From positions 1-7,920 of the forward strand of contig JAHEEY010000216.1 in NCBI GenBank assembly GCA_024640485.1: a stretch of 7,920 nt of DNA, given 5' to 3'. Origin of the DNA: Chloroflexota bacterium (GTDB lineage: Bacteria > Chloroflexota > Anaerolineae > Promineifilales > Promineifilaceae). The position numbers were made by a program, and so were the translations under genes. Shown piece after piece: positions 1-6,325 of the stretch (within the stretch, counting starts at the first letter, position 1; each line of letters starts with the position of its first letter). The notes beneath the pieces are model-generated. The model was not told the origin of the DNA and made no database searches. It saw nothing but the letters and a program-made list of their open reading frames with translations.

Positions 1-650
1 TCCGCCACACCCAGGCGGTACGCCGGGGAACCCCCAATGCCTGGCTGATTGGTGACATGCCCTACATGAGCTACCAACCAAGCGTGGAATCGGCCATTCG
101 CAATGCCGGCCGTTTCATGGCGGAAACTGGCTGTGATTCCATCAAGCTTGAAGGCGGCGTCGAAATGGCTGACCGGATGGCAGGCATTGTTGCGGCGGGC
201 ATTCCAGCTATGGGCCACCTGGGGCTTACGCCGCAGAGCGTCAGCGCCCTAGGCGGTTTCCGGCTGCAGGGCAAAGGGGCCCTGCAAGCCAAGAAGATCA
301 TGGATGATGCCAAGGCGCTGGAAAAAGCGGGCGCGTTCGCCATCTTGCTGGAACTCGTCCCTGATCGCGTCTGCAAACTCATCACTGAAAGAGCCGAGAA
401 CTGTATCATCATCAGTTTGGGTGCTGGCCCTCATGCCCACGGACAGCTGCTGATCTACCATGATATGTTCGGCCTCTACCCGAAATTCAAGCCGCGCATG
501 GCCAAGGTATTTGGCGAAGCCGGCAAGGTCATCTTGGACGGCTTGACCCAATACGTGAAAGAAGTAAAAGCGACTGAATTCCCGGAGCCCGAGCATTATT
601 TCGGCATGAATGACGAAGATTACGACGAGCTGCTTGAGATGCTGGACTAA
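1..650 (+). CDS. panB: 3-methyl-2-oxobutanoate (ketopantoate) hydroxymethyltransferase, 5'-truncated
   Basis: The open frame runs in from the left edge (first full codon at base 3), so 215 C-terminal residues are seen. PanB proteins are usually about 260-290 residues, so roughly 50-70 are missing. The family enzyme transfers a hydroxymethyl group from methylene-tetrahydrofolate to 2-oxoisovalerate, the first committed step of pantothenate/CoA synthesis, in the cytoplasm. Visible family motifs are DMPYMSYQ (about 54-77), IKLEGG (141-158, with the Mg-binding Glu), GIPAMGHLGLTPQSV (about 198-242), GGFRLQGK and LELVP (345-362), whose Glu at 351-353 matches the family's catalytic base. Two sites are unusual: LECVP reads LELVP, and the common IGIGAGxxxDGQ reads ISLGAGPHAHGQ (411-446), with one extra residue and His in place of Asp. 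The C-terminus is acidic. The next gene starts 61 bases downstream with no terminator between. Family assignment is firm; exact substrate is less certain because of the variant loop. Confidence 0.93.
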   Translation, partial: RHTQAVRRGTPNAWLIGDMPYMSYQPSVESAIRNAGRFMAETGCDSIKLEGGVEMADRMAGIVAAGIPAMGHLGLTPQSVSALGGFRLQGKGALQAKKIMDDAKALEKAGAFAILLELVPDRVCKLITERAENCIIISLGAGPHAHGQLLIYHDMFGLYPKFKPRMAKVFGEAGKVILDGLTQYVKEVKATEFPEPEHYFGMNDEDYDELLEMLD

Positions 651-677
651 ACTAGCGTTTCAGCACAAGTTGACAGA

Positions 678-694
678 TGCCGCCGCCGGCGGCA
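678..694 (+). other. GC-only hairpin between panB and the next gene
   Basis: TGCCGCC and GGCGGCA form a perfect 7-bp stem around a GCC loop. No T-run follows, so it is not an intrinsic terminator. It sits 4 bases before the ribosome binding site of the next gene (GGAGAG, 698-703). It could act as an mRNA processing or stabilising element, or simply be a GCC-rich spacer. That it forms is read from sequence; any role is a guess. Confidence 0.35.
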
Positions 695-711
695 AACGGA
701 GAGACATCTAG

Positions 712-1977
712 ATGGATGAAAATATCAGAAGTCGATTGCAGATTCCCACGGATCGCCTTGACGCCCTCAACGCCATCCTGCTGAATTCAGACCTTAAGGT
801 CATCAGTGATTTCTTCGACATCGTTGCTAAATACGGAACACCGGAAGAGATCAATCGTAAAGCAGAGGAAGCCCGTCAGCTGCCGGCGCTGCTGGCTCAA
901 GTCAGGAAAAGCAAACCGGAATTCCTGAAAGATCTGGAGTGGTTGGCCAGGCAGCGAGACCAGGGCGCCTTCATCACAGTTGCCGACTACCGCCGCAAAG
1001 TGCTGGGCGATAAGGCCGACACAATCGAATTCAACGATGACATTGCCGTCACCCTGGAGGTCAGCGCCGGCCAATATTTCCCCTGGGTGATCACCGCCGC
1101 GAAAAAGGCCATTGAAGAGGGCTCGCTGATGCCCGGCCGGTTCATTCGGGTGCGGAAGATGAAAGAGCAGGAATTGGACGGCGATCTACCCGCCTTCGCT
1201 GCCGCCATGCAGATCATCGGCGCCAGCTACGTGGAAACGCTGGACACCAAAGGAACCGATGGCTCCAATGTCCACCTGGGCGGCCCGGAGACCATCACCG
1301 GCTACTTCGGCGGCATCGGCCAGCCCAATGATTACGCCCTCAAATGGCTTGATGAATTCCTCTACTACTACACCAAATACGGTGTGCGCGAAGTGTTGAA
1401 CATCAACCCGGGGACCGTTACCCTGGGGTATATGCTCTACCAGATCGGGGTAGACATCAACTTCAAGATTTCGGTGTTCATGGGAAACGACAACCCGTAC
1501 GCAGCGCTATGGACGCTGATCGGCGCTAAGCTGTTCTCCCGAGAAGACGGCAGCACCCCGCTGATCGGGTTCAACTGGGGGAACTCAGCCAACAACCAGA
1601 CTCTTGAGATCACAGCCGAATTCCGAAAGGAACTTGGCCTTGAGGATATGGTCCGCTTCGAACATCATATTACCGAAACCTGGAAGAGCATCGTCCGGCA
1701 GCCGTATAACCGCCGCCAAGAGCTGCTTGAGCTGGCTGGACATGTGGCCAACATCTCTGCCAAGCATGAGGGGGGCGATCCCGAGACTGACCAGGGTCGG
1801 GATCATCCCTCAGACATTCTCGATTACTTCCGGGACAAAGAAGAAGTGATCGCCTCTGGCGATTGGGAGAACCTGGAACGCAATTTCATGGACAAATATG
1901 ACGCCACCAACAACACCGCATGGGCGCTGACCATCAACGGCTTGTCCTTCATCGCCGCCCGCAATCTCCACAAGTAG
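712..1977 (+). CDS. Uncharacterised 421-residue soluble protein, co-transcribed with panB
   Basis: I do not recognise this family. The start is supported by GGAGAG 8 bases upstream. There is no signal peptide or membrane segment, so a cytoplasmic protein is expected. The first ~100 residues are helical and charged. From about residue 115 the chain looks like an alternating alpha/beta enzyme fold rich in Gly/Asn turns: GTDGSNVHLGGPE (181-193), NINPGT (230-235), GNDNPYA (258-264) and GFNWGNSANNQTLE (286-299). A later helical stretch carries EHH (317-319), H344 and H352-E353 followed by GGDPETD. These polar, loop-like motifs and the His/Glu cluster look like ligand- or metal-binding positions, and a TIM-barrel-like fold is conceivable; both are inference from appearance. 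It lies 61 bases after panB and is followed at 26 bases by a strong terminator, so the pair share a transcript end. A role linked to ketopantoate or branched-chain 2-oxoacid chemistry is possible but unproven. Confidence 0.9.
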   Translation: MDENIRSRLQIPTDRLDALNAILLNSDLKVISDFFDIVAKYGTPEEINRKAEEARQLPALLAQVRKSKPEFLKDLEWLARQRDQGAFITVADYRRKVLGDKADTIEFNDDIAVTLEVSAGQYFPWVITAAKKAIEEGSLMPGRFIRVRKMKEQELDGDLPAFAAAMQIIGASYVETLDTKGTDGSNVHLGGPETITGYFGGIGQPNDYALKWLDEFLYYYTKYGVREVLNINPGTVTLGYMLYQIGVDINFKISVFMGNDNPYAALWTLIGAKLFSREDGSTPLIGFNWGNSANNQTLEITAEFRKELGLEDMVRFEHHITETWKSIVRQPYNRRQELLELAGHVANISAKHEGGDPETDQGRDHPSDILDYFRDKEEVIASGDWENLERNFMDKYDATNNTAWALTINGLSFIAARNLHK

Positions 1978-2002
1978 AAGAGCGCTATCTCGCGTGAGAA
2001 TG

Positions 2003-2034
2003 AAAGGCTCTACTGACGCAGTAGGGCCTTTTTT
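2003..2034 (+). terminator. Rho-independent terminator after the 421-aa gene
   Basis: AGGCTCTACTG (2005-2015) pairs with CAGTAGGGCCT (2019-2029) in an 11-bp stem with a single T-G wobble and an ACG loop. It runs directly into six T (2029-2034). It begins 26 bases after the stop codon, so it ends the panB unit. The upstream side has only three A, so it should act mainly on the + strand. Confidence 0.9.
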
Positions 2035-2099
2035 CATACTGATTTCGGGTAAACGTAAATGAGAAGGGTTCCGCCGCCGCCGTTGCCACTAGGCCCTGT

Positions 2100-2129
2100 T
2101 TGGTGATTTGCCCCACTTTCAGGCATAAT
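2100..2129 (+). promoter_or_regulatory. Weak sigma-70-type promoter candidate for the carboxyltransferase gene
   Basis: TTGGTG (2100-2105) and CATAAT (2124-2129) are separated by 18 bases. The -10 box matches 5 of 6 consensus bases, but the -35 box matches only TTG. Position supports it: a terminator lies 66 bases upstream, so the gene that starts at 2171 needs its own promoter. The rest of 2035-2170 includes a CCGCCGCCGCCG run near 2070 and no gene. Confidence 0.35.
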
Positions 2130-2170
2130 TTGAACAGTCCAAGATCCAGAATGAATAGGCAGAAGATCAC

Positions 2171-3790
2171 ATGGCTCAAATCATCAGTCGCATTGATCCC
2201 AACAGCAGTGAATTCAAAGAAAATCAGGCACACAACCTGGCGCTGGCCGACCAGCTGAGGAGCCGGCAGCAGCTTGCCGCATTAGAACGACCCCAACGGG
2301 TCATCGACCGCCAGATAGAACGAGAGAAGCTGCTGGTCAGAGATCGTATTGACGCAATTCTGGACCACAACAGCCCATTCCTGGAGCTGTCACCGTTGGC
2401 CGCATGGGATCTATACGACGGCGAGGCGCCCAGCGCCGGCATTGTCACCGGAATCGGCCGCCTAGCCGGAATTGAGTGCATGGTCATCGCCAATGATCCT
2501 ACAGTCAAAGGGGGTACGTATTTCCCCGAAACAGTGAAGAAACATGTGCGGGCACAGACGATCGCGGAAGAAAATCATTTGCCCTGCATTTACCTGGTTG
2601 ATTCCGGCGGCGCTTTTCTGCACCTGCAGGCAGATGTCTTCCCGGACCGAGAACATTTCGGCCGCATTTTCTATAATATGGCCCGCATGTCGGCGAAAGG
2701 TATCACCCAGATCGCCGCCGTCCTCGGTTCATGCACGGCTGGCGGCGCTTATATTCCAGCGATGGCTGATGAGACCATCATCGTTAAGGGAAACGGCACC
2801 ATCTTCTTGGGCGGCCCGCCGCTGGTCAAAGCGGCGACAGGCGAAGAAGTGACCGCCGAAGATCTGGGCGGTGCCGACGTGCACACCCGCCTCAGCGGCG
2901 TGGCCGATCACTTCGCCAATGACGAGCACGAAGCATTGGCCCATATCCGAGAGATCGTTAGCCACCTGAACCGGGGCAAGGCAATGCCGGTGGTCATGCA
3001 ATCTCCTGAAGAACCGGCCTACGATCCCGCGGAACTTTACGGCATCATACCGGCTGATGTTCGAGTCAGCTATAACGTACGGGAGGTGATCGCTCGTCTG
3101 GTTGATGGCTCCCGGCTGAGTGAGTTTAAAGCGCGATACGGCACCACCATCATTTGCGGGTTTGCCCATATTATGGGCATTCCAGTGGGCATCGTGGCCA
3201 ACAACGGCCTTTTATTCAGCGAGTCCGCTCAGAAAGCATCCCATTTCATCCAGCTTTGCGGCCAAAGGGGCACCCCCCTGCTCTTCTTGCAGAACATCAC
3301 CGGGTTCATGGTGGGCCGGGAGTATGAAAATCGGGGCATCGCCAAGGATGGGGCCAAGATGGTGATGGCGGTCAGCAATGTCAACGTGCCCCGGATCACG
3401 CTGCTCCACGGTGTCAGCCACGGCGCCGGCAACTACGGCATGAGCGGACGAGCCTACGATCCCCGTTTCTTGTTCAGTTGGCCCAACAGCCGCATCAGCG
3501 TTATGAGCGGCGAATCTGCCGCGGCAACCTTATGGACGGTTGGGCAGGAACGGGTGCTGAGCAAACTGCAAGATCCGACGCCGGAAGCAATCGCGGAAGC
3601 AGAAGCGGTTTTCAAGCGACCCGTACTGCAGCAGTACCAGCGGGAGAGCGATCCGTACTTCGCGACTGCACGCGTATGGGATGATGGGATATTGGATCCT
3701 GCCCAGACCCGCGTCGCCTTGTCACTGGCGTTTTCGGCAGCGCTAAACAGCGGCATTGACCACAGCAAGTACGGTACTTTCCGTATGTAG
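2171..3790 (+). CDS. mccB: Methylcrotonyl-CoA-type carboxylase, carboxyltransferase (beta) subunit
   Basis: The 539 residues match the usual length of methylcrotonyl-CoA carboxylase beta chains (about 535). The family subunit moves carboxyl from carboxybiotin to 3-methylcrotonyl-CoA in leucine breakdown, working in a complex with a biotin-carrying alpha subunit. Seen in order: SPFLELSPLA near 70, VKGGTY, PCIYLVDSGGAF, FPDREHFGRIFYN, the first oxyanion-hole segment GSCTAGGAYIPAM (186-198), and the subtype signature GEEVTAEDLGGADVH (224-238) with SGVADH. The C-terminal half has FLQNITGFMVGREYE, the second oxyanion segment GAGNYGMSGRAY (418-429), ARVWDDGILDP and a final GTFRM. The segment before the second oxyanion loop reads HGVSHGAGNY where many relatives have GGSYGAGNY or similar. 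Geranyl-CoA carboxylase beta chains are the main alternative. The ribosome binding site is weak (AGAAG). No alpha subunit, acyl-CoA dehydrogenase or HMG-CoA lyase gene is visible, so partners must be encoded elsewhere. Confidence 0.93.
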   Translation: MAQIISRIDPNSSEFKENQAHNLALADQLRSRQQLAALERPQRVIDRQIEREKLLVRDRIDAILDHNSPFLELSPLAAWDLYDGEAPSAGIVTGIGRLAGIECMVIANDPTVKGGTYFPETVKKHVRAQTIAEENHLPCIYLVDSGGAFLHLQADVFPDREHFGRIFYNMARMSAKGITQIAAVLGSCTAGGAYIPAMADETIIVKGNGTIFLGGPPLVKAATGEEVTAEDLGGADVHTRLSGVADHFANDEHEALAHIREIVSHLNRGKAMPVVMQSPEEPAYDPAELYGIIPADVRVSYNVREVIARLVDGSRLSEFKARYGTTIICGFAHIMGIPVGIVANNGLLFSESAQKASHFIQLCGQRGTPLLFLQNITGFMVGREYENRGIAKDGAKMVMAVSNVNVPRITLLHGVSHGAGNYGMSGRAYDPRFLFSWPNSRISVMSGESAAATLWTVGQERVLSKLQDPTPEAIAEAEAVFKRPVLQQYQRESDPYFATARVWDDGILDPAQTRVALSLAFSAALNSGIDHSKYGTFRM

Positions 3791-3837
3791 CCGGAAAGGC
3801 GCTCTGCGGCACAATGTAATCTGAACATCGTTAGAAA

Positions 3838-3867
3838 CTGACCAGTTGCCCGTGATGCTGATAGAAT
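3838..3867 (+). promoter_or_regulatory. Extended -10 promoter candidate for the small zinc-ribbon gene
   Basis: CTGACC (3838-3843, 4 of 6 to TTGACA) is followed by an 18-base spacer and TAGAAT (3862-3867, 5 of 6 to TATAAT). A TG at 3859-3860, one base before the -10 box, gives an extended -10 element. Transcription would begin near 3874, about 50 bases before the start codon at 3925. Predicted by eye only. Confidence 0.45.
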
Positions 3868-3924
3868 CACCCATTGATGTCCAGGGCAACCAACGTCCAA
3901 ATCCAAACATCTTCGAGGAATAAA

Positions 3925-4131
3925 ATGAACAATACCGATACCACATACAGCTGCCTCAACTGCGATCGTTCCGAAACGGACGTCCCATTGGTCTCCCTGC
4001 GTTACGCCGGCAGCCAAGAGTGGATCTGCACCCAATGCCTGCCAACGCTCATCCACCATCCTGGCAGGCTCAGCGACAAACTGGCCGCAGCTGATCAGCT
4101 TACACCTGCGCCTTCCGACGACGAATTGTAG
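3925..4131 (+). CDS. Small zinc-ribbon-like protein, 68 residues, function unknown
   Basis: The start at 3925 is chosen over an in-frame ATG at 3874 because GAGGA (3915-3919) sits 5 bases ahead of it, and because the extra 17 residues look like leader sequence. Two Cys pairs, C10-x2-C13 and C35-x2-C38, 21 residues apart, form a likely four-Cys zinc site. Between them lies SETDVPLVSLRYAGSQEWI, and a conserved-looking CLPTLIHHP follows the second pair. The last 20 residues are acidic and probably disordered. From memory, similar short proteins with this pattern occur in Chloroflexota genomes, usually annotated as hypothetical; this was not checked. The product is small and soluble. A role in nucleic-acid or protein binding is possible for a zinc ribbon but is not shown. 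It stands alone between the carboxyltransferase and SGNH genes, with its own promoter candidate. Confidence 0.8.
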   Translation: MNNTDTTYSCLNCDRSETDVPLVSLRYAGSQEWICTQCLPTLIHHPGRLSDKLAAADQLTPAPSDDEL

Positions 4132-4238
4132 ACACCCTATCCACTTTGCTTCCACGCCATCTTTTTGGGGCGGGCAGCTGGACGGTCAAGACGGCGCAGC
4201 CGCGGCTGTCGAAAGCGGGCTAGGCGAAGCGTCGAGAA

Positions 4239-4249
4239 CTAACTGTTAG
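4239..4249. repeat. Short inverted repeat just before the SGNH gene start
   Basis: CTAAC and GTTAG flank a single T and end two bases before the start codon at 4252. This occupies the place where a ribosome binding site would be; no good Shine-Dalgarno sequence is present. It could be an operator half-site pair or chance. The rest of 4132-4238 holds a CAGCCGCGGCTG palindrome (4197-4208) and no gene or clear promoter. Confidence 0.3.
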
Positions 4250-4251
4250 AA

Positions 4252-5508
4252 ATGAGCAAACCTGAGCGAAGCGACCAATCGCAAGAAATCGAACGCAAGA
4301 AAGCCGGTGGATGGCTGACAAAGATCATCGCTGTCTTCTTCGGCATCAGCTTGGCCTGGCTGATGCTTGAGCTGCTAATGCGGGTCGCATTCCCCTTGTT
4401 CCCCTACACCATACAAGCAGCGCTCCGTGAGGTACGCCGAACCCCCTTCACCGAAGAACGGATTCTTCCCCAGCAGATCTGGCAAGAGGATATCCACTAT
4501 CAGCTGGTCAGCCGGGCAAATGTTGACAATGAATATCAATTCCCCGATCCCCGGGTAGGCTTCTACGTCACGACCAAGAACTGGCTTGATCCCAACTCCC
4601 ACGTTGGCTTTCGGGTGCCCTCCAAAGATTGGGAGCCGCGATGGCCCATCGACGCGGTGGTTGTGGGCGACTCGTTCACTTTCTGCTACACCGAGTACCC
4701 TGACTGTTGGGTTCAGCGGCTGGACAGCGACCACGGAATGAGCATTGTTAATCTGGGGCAGGTGGCCACAGGATCCATCAGCCATCTGAACATTCTGACC
4801 ACCTTTGGCCTGCCGCACCAGCCCCGGATGGTCATTTGGCAATGGTACGGCAATGATTTTAACGATGATTACGGCATGGCATTGATGAATAATCAGATCA
4901 GCGCGGTGGAGGCGCCAGAGGCCCCCCAGCTGCTCCCACCGCCGCCGCCGTCGCCGTCGCCGCTGGTGAAATGGCTGGAGAAGAACTCCGCCGTCTACTG
5001 GATCATGCGAACCGTTACTACCCCCAAGCCAGATCTGTACAAATACCAAAGATTCGTCGATCCTCATTTGGTGAACGACGGTGACATGGTATTCAGCTAT
5101 GGACGGCCCTACACGTCCAAGTCCAGCGATCTGAGCGCTGAGAAAAATCAGATAGGCATGGGCTTAAGCCAGAGCAAGATAATTGAGGCGCGAGATCTCC
5201 TCGCCTCACAAGATATCCAGCTGGTCATTCTATTGATTCCATCAAAAGAAGAGGTGTACAGGCGTTGGACCGAACCAACGCTAGGTGCCCAACAGCTTAA
5301 TTTGCTGGCCCAAGGCCGCCTGGAAATGCTCTCTTTCTGCCAAGATTCAGAGCTGCTTTGTCTAGACAGCACAACAGCCTTGACGGCTGTGGCGGAGCGA
5401 GAGAACCCCGTCTACCTGCCCTACGACACACACTTGAATGTCGCTGGCAATCAGGTGATCACAGATGAGCTGTGGCGGTTCTTAACTGAAAACCGGCTGG
5501 CCCATTGA
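4252..5508 (+). CDS. Membrane-anchored SGNH/GDSL-fold hydrolase-like protein
   Basis: The 418-residue product begins with a charged tail (1-20) and a single hydrophobic segment (about 21-43), followed by a large domain expected outside the membrane. SGNH family blocks are in canonical order: VVGDSFTF with Ser141 (block I), VNLGQVATG with Gly (block II), YGNDFNDD with Gly200-Asn201 (block III) and DTHLN with Asp392 and His394 (block V). The likely catalytic triad is Ser141/Asp392/His394, with Gly and Asn201 in the oxyanion hole. Such proteins are esterases, lipases or O-acetyl-transferring/removing enzymes acting on polysaccharide, peptidoglycan or lipid; the substrate cannot be read here. A Pro/Ser linker (P229-P233 then SPSP to 237) encoded by CCG/TCG repeats splits the domain between blocks III and V. 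The in-frame stop at 4240 makes 4252 the earliest ATG, and it is needed to keep the anchor. The phospholipid genes follow 130 bases later behind their own promoter. Confidence 0.82.
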   Translation: MSKPERSDQSQEIERKKAGGWLTKIIAVFFGISLAWLMLELLMRVAFPLFPYTIQAALREVRRTPFTEERILPQQIWQEDIHYQLVSRANVDNEYQFPDPRVGFYVTTKNWLDPNSHVGFRVPSKDWEPRWPIDAVVVGDSFTFCYTEYPDCWVQRLDSDHGMSIVNLGQVATGSISHLNILTTFGLPHQPRMVIWQWYGNDFNDDYGMALMNNQISAVEAPEAPQLLPPPPPSPSPLVKWLEKNSAVYWIMRTVTTPKPDLYKYQRFVDPHLVNDGDMVFSYGRPYTSKSSDLSAEKNQIGMGLSQSKIIEARDLLASQDIQLVILLIPSKEEVYRRWTEPTLGAQQLNLLAQGRLEMLSFCQDSELLCLDSTTALTAVAERENPVYLPYDTHLNVAGNQVITDELWRFLTENRLAH

Positions 5509-5576
5509 CAGCAGGACTCCACGCATTTTGATAACCCGATAGATGAGTTCGTGAAGACAGCTAGAGGCTTGGCGTC

Positions 5577-5605
5577 TTGTCCCTGTCGTATGCCAATGTT
5601 ACAAT
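5577..5605 (+). promoter_or_regulatory. Extended -10 promoter for the psd-pssA-acyltransferase unit
   Basis: TTGTCC (5577-5582, 4 of 6) is followed by a 17-base spacer and TACAAT (5600-5605, 5 of 6). TG at 5597-5598 forms an extended -10 element. Transcription would start near 5612, giving a leader of about 27 bases that contains the Shine-Dalgarno TGAGGT (5627-5632). This is the best promoter match in the window. Confidence 0.6.
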
Positions 5606-5638
5606 GCAATTGAAGTGAATCATCACTGAGGTATATGA

Positions 5639-6325
5639 ATGAGACAGTATGGTAGAGACAGAAATTGGCCCTTTGCGGAAGGGGGCGGCACGACGATTTT
5701 GGTCGTGACGCTGCTGCTGGCAGCGGCGATATCTCTCTGGCTGTTGTGGCCCAATGGGGGTACCGGCATCTTCCTGCTGCTCACGGCAGGCTTGTGGCTG
5801 CTCGTCTTATACTTCTTCCGTGATCCAAATCGTGATGTCGTCAATGATCCTGGACTGGTGATTGGCCCTGGCGACGGCGAGATTGTGGAAATCAGCCGAG
5901 AACGGGAATCGCGATATTTGAATGCTGACATCATTCGTATCAGCATGTTCTTGTCCATTACCGATGTGCATGTCCAAAGGGTCCCCTTGGGCGGCACCGT
6001 CAAGGTAGTCGATCACCAAGCTGGCAAATTCCTGCAGGCGTTCAAACCAGAAGCTTCTGATGTGAATGAATACATCGGTATGGTAGTTGAATCGGAATAC
6101 GGCACCGTGCTGGTAAAGCAGATTGCCGGGATTCTGGCCCGCCGCTGTGTCAACTATGCCAAACCGGGTGACATTGTCACGACGGGGCAAAGATTCGGGC
6201 TGATCAGGTTCAGCTCCCGAATCGATCTTTTTCTTCCAGCCAATGCTGAAATCCTGGCGTCGGTGGGAACCAAAGTCTACGGTGGAATAACCCCAATCGC
6301 CAGAATCGCCCAAACAAACCAGTGA
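5639..6325 (+). CDS. psd: Phosphatidylserine decarboxylase proenzyme, short membrane type
   Basis: The family enzyme decarboxylates phosphatidylserine to phosphatidylethanolamine using a pyruvoyl group made by self-cleavage. The 228 residues fit the short Psd subfamily. Two hydrophobic segments (about 18-37 and 43-60) precede FFRDPNR. The catalytic Asp lies in PGDG (Asp79, usually PADG), the catalytic His in DVHVQRVP (His111), and the core reads VKQIAGILARR. The cleavage region, normally RFGSR in this type, reads RFSSR: Ser193 is the expected pyruvoyl-forming residue and Ser192 replaces the usual Gly. Cleavage there would give a 192-residue beta chain and a 36-residue alpha chain. The start has TGAGGT 6 bases upstream; an ATG at 5635 in another frame stops after six codons. 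The pssA gene, which supplies its substrate, follows at 74 bases. Archaetidylserine decarboxylase-like activity is the alternative, but the bacterial setting argues against it. Confidence 0.9.
   Translation: MRQYGRDRNWPFAEGGGTTILVVTLLLAAAISLWLLWPNGGTGIFLLLTAGLWLLVLYFFRDPNRDVVNDPGLVIGPGDGEIVEISRERESRYLNADIIRISMFLSITDVHVQRVPLGGTVKVVDHQAGKFLQAFKPEASDVNEYIGMVVESEYGTVLVKQIAGILARRCVNYAKPGDIVTTGQRFGLIRFSSRIDLFLPANAEILASVGTKVYGGITPIARIAQTNQ

Noticed and set aside
670..675. Perfect TTGACA between panB and the 421-aa gene
   Set aside because: No -10 box lies 15-19 bases downstream (CAAACG at the expected place), so it is not a supported promoter.
2065..2085. GCC/CCG triplet runs (also near 680 and 4940) as a dispersed repeat family
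   Set aside because: The three runs differ in flanks, and one encodes Pro/Ser; simple GC triplet bias explains them.
3846..3867. TTGCCC with TAGAAT as an alternative promoter pair
   Set aside because: The spacer is only 10 bases; the CTGACC box with an 18-base spacer fits better.
3454..4155. Long minus-strand open frame (233 codons) across the carboxyltransferase 3' end and the zinc-ribbon gene
   Set aside because: It is antisense to two well-supported genes, has no recognisable motif, and its composition looks like the complement of real coding sequence.
4375..5067. Minus-strand open frame (230 codons) inside the SGNH gene
   Set aside because: It lies wholly opposite a gene with clear catalytic blocks; its Arg-run is just the complement of the CCG repeats.
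5554..5578. AAGAC...GTCTT hairpin after the SGNH gene as a terminator
   Set aside because: The stem is short and bulged, and no T-run follows; it also overlaps the -35 region of the psd promoter.
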